The notes under the pieces are model-generated. The model had not been told where the DNA came from. It searched no databases and was given only the letters and a program-made list of their open reading frames with translations. Of a stretch of DNA of 64,000 nt, positions 6,406-14,263 are shown piece after piece. Made by a program: the position numbers and the translations under genes. Origin of the DNA: Aliivibrio_A sp016764915 (lineage in GTDB: Bacteria > Pseudomonadota > Gammaproteobacteria > Enterobacterales > Vibrionaceae); assembly GCA_965224595.1 (NCBI GenBank), contig OZ245058.1, positions 1,302,001-1,366,000 on the forward strand, written 5' to 3'. Each line of letters starts with the position of its first letter. Within the stretch, counting starts at the first letter, position 1.

Positions 6406-6460
6406 ATAACATAATAATCTTGCAATATTAGTCCCTTACATCAAACATAGAAAAAATAAA

Positions 6461-6492
6461 TGTAGAAAGTAGACTTACGCTTGTAGAAAGTA
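6461..6492. promoter_or_regulatory. Two direct TGTAGAAAGTA repeats, 21 bp apart
   Basis: Identical 11-base words occur at 6461-6471 and 6482-6492, two helical turns apart. They lie in the 130-base AT-rich gap between the DUF3653 gene end and the TIR cassette. Spacing on one face of the helix suggests a protein-binding site. The neighbouring helix-turn-helix regulator is an obvious candidate binder, but this is inference. Confidence 0.35.
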
Positions 6493-6535
6493 TGCATTGT
6501 GTTTCTTCTTTGAATTGAATGCAGACAAGAGAATA

Positions 6536-6958
6536 TTATGAATACTTACTAGTAACTGTATTTCTTATTCGAGCAATTGCCCTTGCATACCTAAGGAGCT
6601 TGGTCATCGTTTTTCTATCATCACTACAGCAGATTTCGACTAAAGCCATGCCTGTTAGTATCTGTTGAGGCTCGGCCATTACTCCAGTAGGTAGCAATAG
6701 CTTTCCTCTAACAAATGAAAAACCATACCATTCGTCGGCATCACTAAACTCAAAACCCTTATGCATTTTCATTAAACGCCTACACTCAGGAGGAATTTCG
6801 ACTTTTCCAGAATCCCACCTTGTGACCGTCCTCACATTCTTAAAACATAGTTTTGCGGTCTCTTCTACGGTTAATCTGCATGTGAAATATCTGAATATAT
6901 AGTTTTTATTCATTTGGCTGCACTTCATGCCTAACGACCTTAAAAGAGCATAATACAT
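6536..6958 (-). CDS. DUF3653-type phage regulatory protein
   Basis: A 140-aa protein. Residues 25-60 read as a helix-turn-helix: LTVEETAKLCFKNVRTVTRWDSGKVEIPPECRR includes the turn and the recognition helix VRTVTRWD. Vibrio filamentous phages (VGJ-type) carry an oppositely oriented regulator of this type next to the morphogenesis genes, which matches the orientation here. The ATG at 6958 follows GAGGAGTGTGA, an excellent ribosome site. The gene is the last accessory gene before the core genome. It could control the phage promoter and may be a relic of the prophage at 1-3878. The family name is from recall of the sequence pattern. Confidence 0.65.
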   Translation of the reverse strand: MYYALLRSLGMKCSQMNKNYIFRYFTCRLTVEETAKLCFKNVRTVTRWDSGKVEIPPECRRLMKMHKGFEFSDADEWYGFSFVRGKLLLPTGVMAEPQQILTGMALVEICCSDDRKTMTKLLRYARAIARIRNTVTSKYS

Positions 6959-7055
6959 TCACACTCCTCATAAGTCGTTGATTTACCATAAGGCCACATA
7001 ATGCGAACTTGGAATGTTACAACAAAGCGATAATGTCACATTAACTGAAAAAATT

Positions 7056-7077
7056 AAGGCCTACACTTGTAGGCCTT
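7056..7077 (-). terminator. Terminator of the amidohydrolase gene
   Basis: AAGGCCTAC and GTAGGCCTT form a 9-bp perfect stem with a 4-base loop, followed on the minus strand by AATTTTTTC. It directly follows the stop of the 7083-8492 gene and marks the border between core and accessory DNA. Confidence 0.9.
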
Positions 7078-7082
7078 ATTAT

Positions 7083-8492
7083 TTACTGCACTATTTCACC
7101 GCTTTCGATGACGGTTTTTCTCACTATTTTTGAAAACTCTAACGCTTCCTGTAGAATTTCATCTTCATTTACAGTTAATATTTTTTTATCTTCCATTAAC
7201 ACTTTGCCGTTAACAATTGAGTGTCGGACATTTGAAGCATATGCAGAATAAACTAAGGCTGAATATGGGTTGTAAACTGGAACCATATTAGGCGCAGTGG
7301 TCTCAATCACAATAATATCAGCTAACTTACCGATTTCTATTGAACCAATTTTATCTTCCATGTGTAACGCTCTTGCTGCACCCATGGTGGCCATATCAAT
7401 AACTTTGATTGGTGGCATGGCAGCACGATCTTTATTAACCAGTTTATGTACTTTGGCTACTTGGCTAAATTCATCAATCGTACTTAATGTATTTCCTGAC
7501 ATTGGTCCGTCGGTACCTAAACCGATACGCACTCCTTGATCGTACATTTTAAGTGCTGGCGAAACACCTTTTGCTGATTTGATATTGGCACTCATATTAT
7601 GAGCAACACCCATATCACTCTTTTTAACTAACTCTATATCATTGTCATCGACCAAAATCATGTGGGCGCCAACCAACTTCTCGTTAAGAGCACCAATATC
7701 ATACATATATTGAACTGGGCTCTTACCGCCACTTATTTTGGCTATCTTCTCTTGCTCACGTGTTGACTCAGCCAGATGAATTAACACCGGTACATCTTTT
7801 TCTATTGATAACTTAGCAATCTTTTGCAGAGTTTCTGTCGTATTCGTGTAAGGGGCATGTGGTGCAAATGCTGGGGTAATACGTGGATGGTCTTTATATT
7901 CTTCGATGAAATTAAGCGCGTATTGAATACCTTCATCTGCATTTTTTGCATCCGCGACTGGAAATTTTATAACGGTTTCGCCAAGAATGGCGCGCATGCC
8001 GATTTTATCAACGGTTTTTGCTACTTCATCTTCAAAGTAGTACATATCAGCGTAGGTAGTTACGCCCCCTTTCAACATTTCTACATTCCCTAAGTTCGCA
8101 CCAATACGCACCATGTCACGAGAAACTAACTTTGCTTCTAATGGGAAAATATAACGGTGAAGCCGATCTGGCACATCATCAGCAAGTGAGCGGAATACTG
8201 TCATTGAAACATGCGTATGAGTGTTAATGAGGCCTGGCATAACAATATCGCCATCCACATCAAAGATCTTATCCGCTTCATATTGGCTCGCTAGGGAGCT
8301 GTCACCAACAGCAACAATTTTGTTCCCTTTGATTGCCACTGTACCGGCATTAAAGACGGTCTTTTCTGCGTTCATCGTCAAAATAGTCGCATCAGTAATT
8401 AGAATATCGACTTTTTCTGCCGCAAAAATGGATGCTGAAAATACGCTCGATGCAGCAATCGACAGCGCTAAAAATGTTTTATTAAGTGTCAT
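7083..8492 (-). CDS. Exported amidohydrolase, MtaD/SAH-deaminase/AtzA-like family
   Basis: A 469-aa metal-dependent hydrolase of the cytosine-deaminase-like amidohydrolase superfamily, closest in pattern to 5-methylthioadenosine/S-adenosylhomocysteine deaminases and chlorohydrolases. Metal ligands: H92 and H94 (NTHTH), H239 (LIHLAES) and D328 (GLGTDGP). E242 and the APHAPY motif (H212) are also kept. Unlike the usual cytoplasmic enzymes it opens with a classic signal peptide, about 25 residues ending SIFAAE, so it should act in the periplasm. It is a single-gene unit: a strong terminator follows, and its leader carries a perfect 8-bp hairpin. The likely reaction is deamination of an extracellular nucleoside or similar compound. 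The exact substrate cannot be read from sequence. Confidence 0.8.
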   Translation of the reverse strand: MTLNKTFLALSIAASSVFSASIFAAEKVDILITDATILTMNAEKTVFNAGTVAIKGNKIVAVGDSSLASQYEADKIFDVDGDIVMPGLINTHTHVSMTVFRSLADDVPDRLHRYIFPLEAKLVSRDMVRIGANLGNVEMLKGGVTTYADMYYFEDEVAKTVDKIGMRAILGETVIKFPVADAKNADEGIQYALNFIEEYKDHPRITPAFAPHAPYTNTTETLQKIAKLSIEKDVPVLIHLAESTREQEKIAKISGGKSPVQYMYDIGALNEKLVGAHMILVDDNDIELVKKSDMGVAHNMSANIKSAKGVSPALKMYDQGVRIGLGTDGPMSGNTLSTIDEFSQVAKVHKLVNKDRAAMPPIKVIDMATMGAARALHMEDKIGSIEIGKLADIIVIETTAPNMVPVYNPYSALVYSAYASNVRHSIVNGKVLMEDKKILTVNEDEILQEALEFSKIVRKTVIESGEIVQ

Positions 8493-8531
8493 TAGTAATT
8501 CCTAATTTGGAGATGGTTGAAAAGTCGAACT

Positions 8532-8553
8532 CATTAGCCAGTCACGGCTAATG
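8532..8553. promoter_or_regulatory. Inverted repeat in the leader of the amidohydrolase gene
   Basis: CATTAGCC and GGCTAATG form a perfect 8-bp stem with a 6-base loop, about 40 bases upstream of the ATG at 8492. It could be an operator or a leader hairpin. It does not match a riboswitch that I know. The remainder of 8493-8699 holds a short ATTCTTTT/AAAAGAAT repeat and no gene. Confidence 0.35.
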
Positions 8554-8699
8554 GTGCAGCATACTGTTTGGGTAATTAGAAGTCATTATTCTTTTCAAGA
8601 AAAAGAATGCACATGAAAAGCTACATTGTAACGAACCATTAGGTATGACCGAGTTAGAGGCCCTCTTTTTTAAAAATTAGTTATAGTGCGTCTGAATGG

Positions 8700-8736
8700 T
8701 AGTGAACAATAATTCTACATGTGTATTTGTTCACTA
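8700..8736 (-). terminator. Inverted repeat at the end of the DUF3634 gene
   Basis: TAGTGAACAA and TTGTTCACTA form a 10-bp perfect stem with a 17-base loop. The TAG stop codon of the gene is part of the stem. No T-run follows, so termination efficiency is doubtful. Confidence 0.45.
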
Positions 8737-9051
8737 TTTTCTTTTGGCTTTACGTTTAGAAGGTGTCGATTTTACTTCATGTGGGTATACATTACGGATA
8801 CGTTGCTGAATTTTGTTAGGAATAGTTTTACTGAATACCAATTTAGTCGAACTGCGAGTCACATAGACTTTAACCGTGCCACTTAATGCGCTCTTTTTAG
8901 CAATTTCACAGCAATCGTGTTTAAACTGAGGAGTGATCTTGCCTTTATGTGCTTTCAACTCACCATTTGTAAACTCGATTTTTGCCACTGGTCTATCATA
9001 AATAACAAGCCAGAAAATTAATGCTGCTGCAATTATTAGTACGTATACCAT
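8734..9051 (-). CDS. DUF3634 family membrane-anchored protein
   Basis: A 105-aa protein with a single N-terminal membrane anchor (residues 2-19) and a short beta-rich domain (KIEFTNGELKAHKGKITPQFKHDC, with Cys47 and Cys48) ending in a lysine/arginine tail. This matches the small DUF3634 family of Vibrionaceae and relatives, for which no function is known. The gene ends in a 10-bp inverted repeat that includes the stop. It lies 14 bases after matP on the same strand, so the two are likely co-transcribed. The basic C-terminus (SKRKAKRK) should stay in the cytoplasm and could touch nucleic acid or phospholipid; that is inference. Confidence 0.7.
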   Translation of the reverse strand: MVYVLIIAAALIFWLVIYDRPVAKIEFTNGELKAHKGKITPQFKHDCCEIAKKSALSGTVKVYVTRSSTKLVFSKTIPNKIQQRIRNVYPHEVKSTPSKRKAKRK

Positions 9052-9065
9052 TGAAATTCCTCATT

Positions 9066-9527
9066 CTACTTTGCTAAATCGACTAATAGTAAGCTCTGTA
9101 AGTCTTTTTTTAACGTATTAACACGTTTACTTGATGTTTCAGTACGCGATGCTTCACTAAGCAGATATTCAATAGTGTCCGACAGTGTAGAGTCTAACTC
9201 TTTTGCACGAATAGATAATTTTTTCCACACTGCAAAATCGAGATCAATTGATTTCTTTTTAGTATGCTCTTGCTCTGCATCAAAGTGTCTCTTGCGCTTT
9301 GCTCTTATTGCTTGCTTTAATTTGTTTTCCAACTCAGGAGATATGTGCTCTTCAATCCACTCAATAACAGCCGTTGGCTCGTGCTCCATTTCAATTAATT
9401 GCTCAAGGGCTAGGCTTTGTTCGCTGCTATCTATATATCGAGTGATTGAAATACCAGATCGTGATTTTGATATGAGGTAAGTCCATTTCCAACCGGCTTC
9501 AAGATTCTCTAATTGTTGGTATTTCAT
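9066..9527 (-). CDS. matP: Macrodomain Ter protein MatP
   Basis: A 153-aa DNA-binding protein that organises the Ter region by binding matS sites and linking it to the divisome. The opening MKYQQLENLEAGWKW is the family signature. Residues 85-100 hold the RKRHFDAEQEHTKKKSIDLD stretch, followed by the ribbon-helix-helix part and a C-terminal coiled coil. Start ATG 9527 is supported by AAGGG upstream; an in-frame start at 9560 adds 11 residues absent from the family. It lies in front of DUF3634 and diverges from the lon-like gene. Its presence, together with zapC, agrees with a terminus-proximal region. Confidence 0.95.
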   Translation of the reverse strand: MKYQQLENLEAGWKWTYLISKSRSGISITRYIDSSEQSLALEQLIEMEHEPTAVIEWIEEHISPELENKLKQAIRAKRKRHFDAEQEHTKKKSIDLDFAVWKKLSIRAKELDSTLSDTIEYLLSEASRTETSSKRVNTLKKDLQSLLLVDLAK

Positions 9528-9753
9528 AATCCCTTCTTTATAAACTAAATGAAAAAACAAATAAGAGTGACAATGTAACTCCTATTCGATTTTATCTCAA
9601 CTGGATCCTTCACTGTTTGACTGATATTGATAATTTTAACCAATCAGCTGTTTTTTTGATCCATAAACACAATTTTATGTCTGAGTTGCTATTTTGTCTT
9701 TGATGATTCCGATATACTGCGGAGCCTTTTAATTATTAATGTAGCGCGGTACG

Positions 9754-11406
9754 ATGCATCAACAAAATCAGATACTTTTACTTCCTCAATATGATGATTT
9801 TAATCCCATATTCGAGCAATTTGACCAAATAGAAAGCAACAATTTAAGTAAACTTCAACCAAGATTGATTGATGCTATAAAACGTTTCTGCTTACTCAAA
9901 TCACAAGTAAAGATTCTACAGGTAAATGCACCTGATAATTTTGTGTACCGTCAAATAATTAAAGATTGGATTAGTGATTTTACCACTTCTTCTGTCGTAC
10001 AAATTGAAACATTATCAGAAAGAGAGCTTTTTGGTTGTGTTCACCAATCTGATGATGGTGGCAGTATTATACAACCGGGCGCAATACATACCGCTGATGA
10101 CGGATTCTTGATCCTCAGTGTGACCACCCTTTTGGCCAATCCTGCCATTTGGTTCAGGCTAAAAACAGCACTCTTGAGTGGTGAAGCGACTTGGCAGCCA
10201 AGCGATCCAAAGCGCAGTTGTAATTTGCCTAACGCTGCTAAAGTAAATCTTAACCTAGTGTTGGTTGGTGATCGTTCTTTATTAGGCGACCTTGACCAAC
10301 TTGAGCCTGATTTTCGTACTGGCATGTCACTATTCAGCGAATTTGAACTAGAAGCAGAGCTTAATAATCAATCGCTTCCTCTTTATATAGGTTATATCAA
10401 AAGCCTGCTTGCTCATGCTAACTTACCCGCTCTCCAAAATGCAGATGCAGTTATTCAGCTTCTAATCGCAGGCGCACGTGAGTATGAAGACCAAACTCGA
10501 CTCTCTCTATGTCCAATCTGGCATCGCACTCTACTTGCAGAATCTTCTATCGATTCGCAAACTTCATTGATCACGGCGCAAATGATTAAATCTGCGGGTT
10601 CTGCAAAACTTTACCGTGAAAGCTATCTACCTGAACGGGCCATTGGTGACATTTATAATGGGCAAGTTCTCATTGAGACTCAGGGCGAACGAATTGGTCA
10701 AATTAATGCATTAACGGTATTGGAAGTCCCTGGTCATCCACGCGGATATGGCGAACCAGCACGTCTCTCTTGTGTGATTCACTTTGGCGATGGCGAAGTT
10801 TCCGATGTTGAAAGAAAAGCGGAGTTAGGCGGAAACATTCACGCCAAAGGAATGATGATCATGCAGGCGTTTGTGATGAATTCACTGCAACTTCATGAAG
10901 CATTACCCTATTCAGCCTCTATGGTGTTTGAACAATCCTACTGCGAAATCGATGGTGACAGTGCCTCACTCGCTGAGTTGTGCTGTTTGATCAGTGCACT
11001 AGCCGAAAAAGCGATTGACCAGCAAATCGCGATTACTGGTGCCGTTGATCAATTTGGTCAAGTTCAAGCTATCGGTGGCGTAAATGAAAAAATTGAAGGC
11101 TTTTACAATGTATGTAGGCATCAAGGCTTAACAGGAAAACAAGGCGTTATCATCCCTAGCGCCAACCTATCTCACCTCGTTCTGAACGATGATGTGATTA
11201 CTGCTATTAATAATAATCAATTCCACATTTGGCCAGTGTCAGATGCCTGTACGGCATTAGAGAAACTGACCTCTTTACCACTGCACGCTGAAGAGAAAGA
11301 GTCACTTCTAAACCTCATCAACCAGCGGATTCATGATTATGAACACTCTGAGCATTGCTCTTTTAGTTGGTTACGTAGAGTGAGAAACTGGTTTGTCCAG
11401 CACTAG
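9754..11406 (+). CDS. Lon-like serine protease, YcbZ/LonB type
   Basis: A 550-aa protein similar to E. coli YcbZ. The C-terminal third is a Lon protease domain with the catalytic Ser-Lys dyad S403 (GDSASLAE) and K446 (GGVNEKIEGF). The N-terminal half is a degenerate AAA-like region without a Walker A motif, so ATP-driven unfolding is doubtful. The conserved region around residues 290-330 (YLPERAIGDIYNG, VLEVPGHPRGYGEP) is typical of the family. It is divergent from matP and upstream of fabA with a 63-base gap, the same order as in E. coli. The physiological substrate of YcbZ is not well known. Confidence 0.9.
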   Translation: MHQQNQILLLPQYDDFNPIFEQFDQIESNNLSKLQPRLIDAIKRFCLLKSQVKILQVNAPDNFVYRQIIKDWISDFTTSSVVQIETLSERELFGCVHQSDDGGSIIQPGAIHTADDGFLILSVTTLLANPAIWFRLKTALLSGEATWQPSDPKRSCNLPNAAKVNLNLVLVGDRSLLGDLDQLEPDFRTGMSLFSEFELEAELNNQSLPLYIGYIKSLLAHANLPALQNADAVIQLLIAGAREYEDQTRLSLCPIWHRTLLAESSIDSQTSLITAQMIKSAGSAKLYRESYLPERAIGDIYNGQVLIETQGERIGQINALTVLEVPGHPRGYGEPARLSCVIHFGDGEVSDVERKAELGGNIHAKGMMIMQAFVMNSLQLHEALPYSASMVFEQSYCEIDGDSASLAELCCLISALAEKAIDQQIAITGAVDQFGQVQAIGGVNEKIEGFYNVCRHQGLTGKQGVIIPSANLSHLVLNDDVITAINNNQFHIWPVSDACTALEKLTSLPLHAEEKESLLNLINQRIHDYEHSEHCSFSWLRRVRNWFVQH

Positions 11407-11417
11407 TACGCTTGCTT

Positions 11418-11435
11418 AGCTTACACCTGTTCGCT
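11418..11435. promoter_or_regulatory. Probable FabR operator upstream of fabA
   Basis: AGCTTACACCTGTTCGCT is an imperfect palindrome close to the FabR site AGCG(T)ACA-NN-TGTTCGCT that I recall from enterobacterial fabA and fabB. It lies 35 bases before the fabA start. FabR represses unsaturated fatty acid synthesis in response to acyl-ACP/CoA pools. The match is by eye. Confidence 0.6.
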
Positions 11436-11469
11436 AGAATAGCCTTATCAAATATCAGGAGCAGCTTTA

Positions 11470-11988
11470 ATGTCAGATAAACCAAATTCTTATACACGTG
11501 AAGATTTACTTTCAGCCAGTCAAGGCGATGTATTCGGCGAAGATGGCCCTCTTCTTCCTGCACCAAACATGTTGATGATGGATCGCATTGTTAGTATCAC
11601 TGATGATGGTGGCGAGTTTGAAAAAGGTCTAATTATTGCAGAGTTAGATATCACGCCGGATTTATGGTTTTTTGACTGTCACTTCCCAGGTGACCCTGTA
11701 ATGCCAGGCTGCCTTGGTCTCGATGCAATGTGGCAATTAGTTGGGTTTTACCTTGGTTGGATTGGCGGTAAAGGTAAAGGTCGAGCACTTGGTGTTGGTG
11801 AAGTGAAATTCACAGGTCAAGTTCTGCCAACAGCTAAAAAAGTAACTTACGAAATTGAACTTAAGCGTGTTGTTAATCGTAGACTGGTTATGGGTCTTGC
11901 TAACGGCCGTGTCTTGGTTGACGGTAAAGTCATTTACGTTGCTAAAGATCTTAAAGTAGGCCTGTTTACAGATACTTCTAAGTTCTAA
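11470..11988 (+). CDS. fabA: 3-hydroxydecanoyl-ACP dehydratase/isomerase FabA
   Basis: A 172-aa enzyme, the length of E. coli FabA. It dehydrates 3-hydroxydecanoyl-ACP and isomerises the trans-2 to cis-3 double bond, which starts unsaturated fatty acid synthesis in the cytoplasm. Active-site H71 and D85 are seen in FFDCHFPGDPVMPGCLGLDAMW. AGGAGC precedes the ATG by 6 bases. A FabR-like operator sits upstream and a strong hairpin terminator follows at 12015-12040. Its position after the lon-like gene is conserved in gammaproteobacteria. Confidence 0.98.
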   Translation: MSDKPNSYTREDLLSASQGDVFGEDGPLLPAPNMLMMDRIVSITDDGGEFEKGLIIAELDITPDLWFFDCHFPGDPVMPGCLGLDAMWQLVGFYLGWIGGKGKGRALGVGEVKFTGQVLPTAKKVTYEIELKRVVNRRLVMGLANGRVLVDGKVIYVAKDLKVGLFTDTSKF

Positions 11989-12014
11989 ACCAGCTCAGCT
12001 ATTTATCTAAAAAT

Positions 12015-12040
12015 AAAACCAATCCCACTAGATTGGTTTT
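12015..12040 (+). terminator. fabA terminator
   Basis: AAAACCAATC and GATTGGTTTT form a 10-bp perfect stem with a 6-base loop, followed by ATTTTGTTT. Confidence 0.9.
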
Positions 12041-12086
12041 ATTTTGTTTACTGCAATTTAGTTATAGTGCATTAGGGCGTCTATTA

Positions 12087-12110
12087 TAAGCCCCTTTATA
12101 TCGGGGCTTA
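12087..12110 (-). terminator. rmf terminator
   Basis: TAAGCCCC and GGGGCTTA form an 8-bp stem with an 8-base loop just after the rmf stop on the minus strand. The following bases are AT-rich without a strict T-run. Confidence 0.7.
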
Positions 12111-12126
12111 AATATAGTGTTATTGG

Positions 12127-12300
12127 CTATTTATACAAACCGGATTGTTTTTCATCACGAGCATCTCGCCAACCACCTAACCAGTATGATCGGGTGTCGG
12201 TCATTTGATAGGGACAGGCTTCTGATGAGCGTCCATTTATTCCCGCCTGATAACCTTTAGATTGTGCTCTTTCCAAACGATCGCGCTTTTGTCTCTTCAT
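12127..12300 (-). CDS. rmf: Ribosome modulation factor Rmf
   Basis: A 57-aa basic protein read from ATG at 12300 to TAG at 12127. It begins MKRQKRDRLERAQ and contains GYQAG, CPYQ and WLGGWRDAR, all hallmark blocks of E. coli Rmf (55 aa). Rmf dimerises ribosomes into inactive 100S particles in stationary phase and under ppGpp. AGGACT lies upstream of the start. It lies next to fabA, in opposite orientation and convergent, as in other gammaproteobacteria. The 220 bases between its start and the next gene hold its promoter region, and no other gene is seen there. Confidence 0.96.
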   Translation of the reverse strand: MKRQKRDRLERAQSKGYQAGINGRSSEACPYQMTDTRSYWLGGWRDARDEKQSGLYK

Positions 12301-12468
12301 AGTGTTCAGTCCTCATATACGAAGAAGGTATCCCTTCACAATTTACTACTGTTGCTACGTCACGAAGTTTTGCCAATACACCTAATTTCTCTCCATTTGA
12401 ATAACATACTTTTTGTAGTGACTCTTAACTTCTCTTTAAGAATCGTCCACTTTTTTCATATATTCAAG

Positions 12469-12505
12469 CAAAAAAAAGCCCTTGAACACAAAATGTGATC
12501 AAGGG
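12469..12505 (-). terminator. Terminator of the DUF3466 gene
   Basis: CCCTTGA and TCAAGGG, with an inner ACA/TGT pairing, form a stem followed on the minus strand by a run of T (bases 12477-12470). Confidence 0.9.
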
Positions 12506-12520
12506 ATTAAAATTGAGAAT

Positions 12521-14251
12521 CTAATGGAACTTACGACGAAAGCCCACTAATGCCAAGAAACCGAGTGCAAACAAGCCGATACCAGCACCTTGTCGCTCTA
12601 CGCTCTTATCTGTATAACCACGAGTAGAAATGTTGGCACTTGTAGCACCATTGATTGGGATCAATTTAACTGCAACAATTTTCTCTTGAGTATTACCGCC
12701 ACCACAATAAGCATCGTGAGCAGTTGAATCATAACCACCGGCACAGTAGAACGCCGTACCAGAGATGACACCCGCATCATTAATGTCAGTAGCATCGTAA
12801 ATTCGGTATTGGTTGTTTGCTGATGAACTCGCACCATCATTAGTCAGATCATCCAATAACCAGGCTTTGTTTTGAAAAATATTTCGTCTAGCTGGAACAT
12901 CACCAGTGGCAAAATAATATGGATTGATAAAACCACGCTTACGACGCTCTTTACCATCAAACTCACGGTGGTTTTCAACATCGACTTGGCCAACAATCTC
13001 GTTAAAGTTATTGACCGCAGCCATTGTTCCACCCGCATTATTAAAGAAAATACCACCAGAAAGGTAGCCTGCATTGATCGTCGACTGACTCGCATCAGCA
13101 ACAAACAGGCGATTATTTACCGAGCCATTTAAAGGGAAACTACCCGAACGTTTTGCGGTACCAATCACAAGCAGGTTGTTATTGATATCAGTGGCCACAG
13201 AGTTTGAGTGAACATAATCACTGCCATTATTAACTCTTGCTCCCACTATTGGTTTTGAAGTCCAAGTTGCACCTGTAGGATCAGCGACATCTGCAAGGAT
13301 ACTACTAATAAAAACGGTTGCAGACATCAAACGATTGCTGCTATCTGCATAGGTATTAAAGCCTGCGACGTAAAGCTCATCACTGCCACTTACTGCAATT
13401 GCTCTTGCACTTCCTTGAGATGCGACCTCATCTTGGTTTGCTGCAATGCCATCTGCCCAATCAAGCGTTGTTAGTACAGAACCATTGCTGCTCCAAATAG
13501 CGGCCTTGGAAGCAAACTGTGAATTTTGACATTGTAGTGTGGTTGAAGCGTCAGTACAGCCTGTATAGTCATAAGCAAGAGAGACCGATGCACTGCCTAC
13601 GATTAGAGTGTCGTTAGTCCCCCAAGCTCTAGTTTGTCCACGGGTATCCACGCCTCCATCAGTCGCTAAAGCAGTTGTGTTCATAAATGCACGGTTGCGA
13701 CTCTCTTTAACACTACTGCCTGAGTTGACTAAGCTCGTATTGCCAATAACTTTAGTGCCTGAAGAATCAATTGCATTTACCACACTGTTCAATGAGTTTG
13801 TAACAATACCCGCTTGAGCTGTTTCTAAAAAGCTGGCTGCATTCGTTGAAAAATTGAGGCTGTACTCATTTGACCAATCGGTCCATTTATCAGCAGCCCA
13901 ATAATTACAGGTTGAGTAGCCTAATTCACGATCACAGTAATTATCAATATTGTCATAATCACTGTCGTTATCGACGTAATTAAAACCGTTATCGATGGCA
14001 AAAGGCACTTCTTCACGGTATGAATAACCTTCGGTAATCTTACGGCTGTCACCCGCAAGCTTATAGGTTGCAGAAGAACACGCAGTGGTGAAACAACTTC
14101 CATCTGCACCTGATGGTTGTATCGCACTACCATACTGCTCAGTGCCAGATGGCCCTGTTACTTTTACAACATCATAAAGTGCAGCACTCGCAGGTACTGA
14201 ACTAAGCACTAGCAGCGCAAGGGCTGATAGGCGAAAACTATTACAACTCAT
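12521..14251 (-). CDS. DUF3466 family secreted/surface protein with C-terminal sorting-type anchor
   Basis: A 576-aa exported protein. An N-terminal signal peptide ends near residue 24 (SSVPASAALYDV). The body is rich in Asn, Ser, Asp and Tyr, with repeated beta-type motifs such as the recurring INNLLVIGTAKRSG-like and FNEIVGQ-like segments that resemble a propeller. The C-terminus has GAGIGLFALGFLALVGFRRKFH split into a glycine motif, a hydrophobic segment and a basic end, which is the plan of GlyGly-CTERM/PEP-CTERM sorting tails. This fits the DUF3466 family of Vibrio and Shewanella, whose role is unknown. It ends in a strong terminator and starts 12 bases after the stop of uup, so it is probably co-transcribed with it. 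Confidence 0.75.
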   Translation of the reverse strand: MSCNSFRLSALALLVLSSVPASAALYDVVKVTGPSGTEQYGSAIQPSGADGSCFTTACSSATYKLAGDSRKITEGYSYREEVPFAIDNGFNYVDNDSDYDNIDNYCDRELGYSTCNYWAADKWTDWSNEYSLNFSTNAASFLETAQAGIVTNSLNSVVNAIDSSGTKVIGNTSLVNSGSSVKESRNRAFMNTTALATDGGVDTRGQTRAWGTNDTLIVGSASVSLAYDYTGCTDASTTLQCQNSQFASKAAIWSSNGSVLTTLDWADGIAANQDEVASQGSARAIAVSGSDELYVAGFNTYADSSNRLMSATVFISSILADVADPTGATWTSKPIVGARVNNGSDYVHSNSVATDINNNLLVIGTAKRSGSFPLNGSVNNRLFVADASQSTINAGYLSGGIFFNNAGGTMAAVNNFNEIVGQVDVENHREFDGKERRKRGFINPYYFATGDVPARRNIFQNKAWLLDDLTNDGASSSANNQYRIYDATDINDAGVISGTAFYCAGGYDSTAHDAYCGGGNTQEKIVAVKLIPINGATSANISTRGYTDKSVERQGAGIGLFALGFLALVGFRRKFH

Positions 14252-14263
14252 TAAATATCCTAT

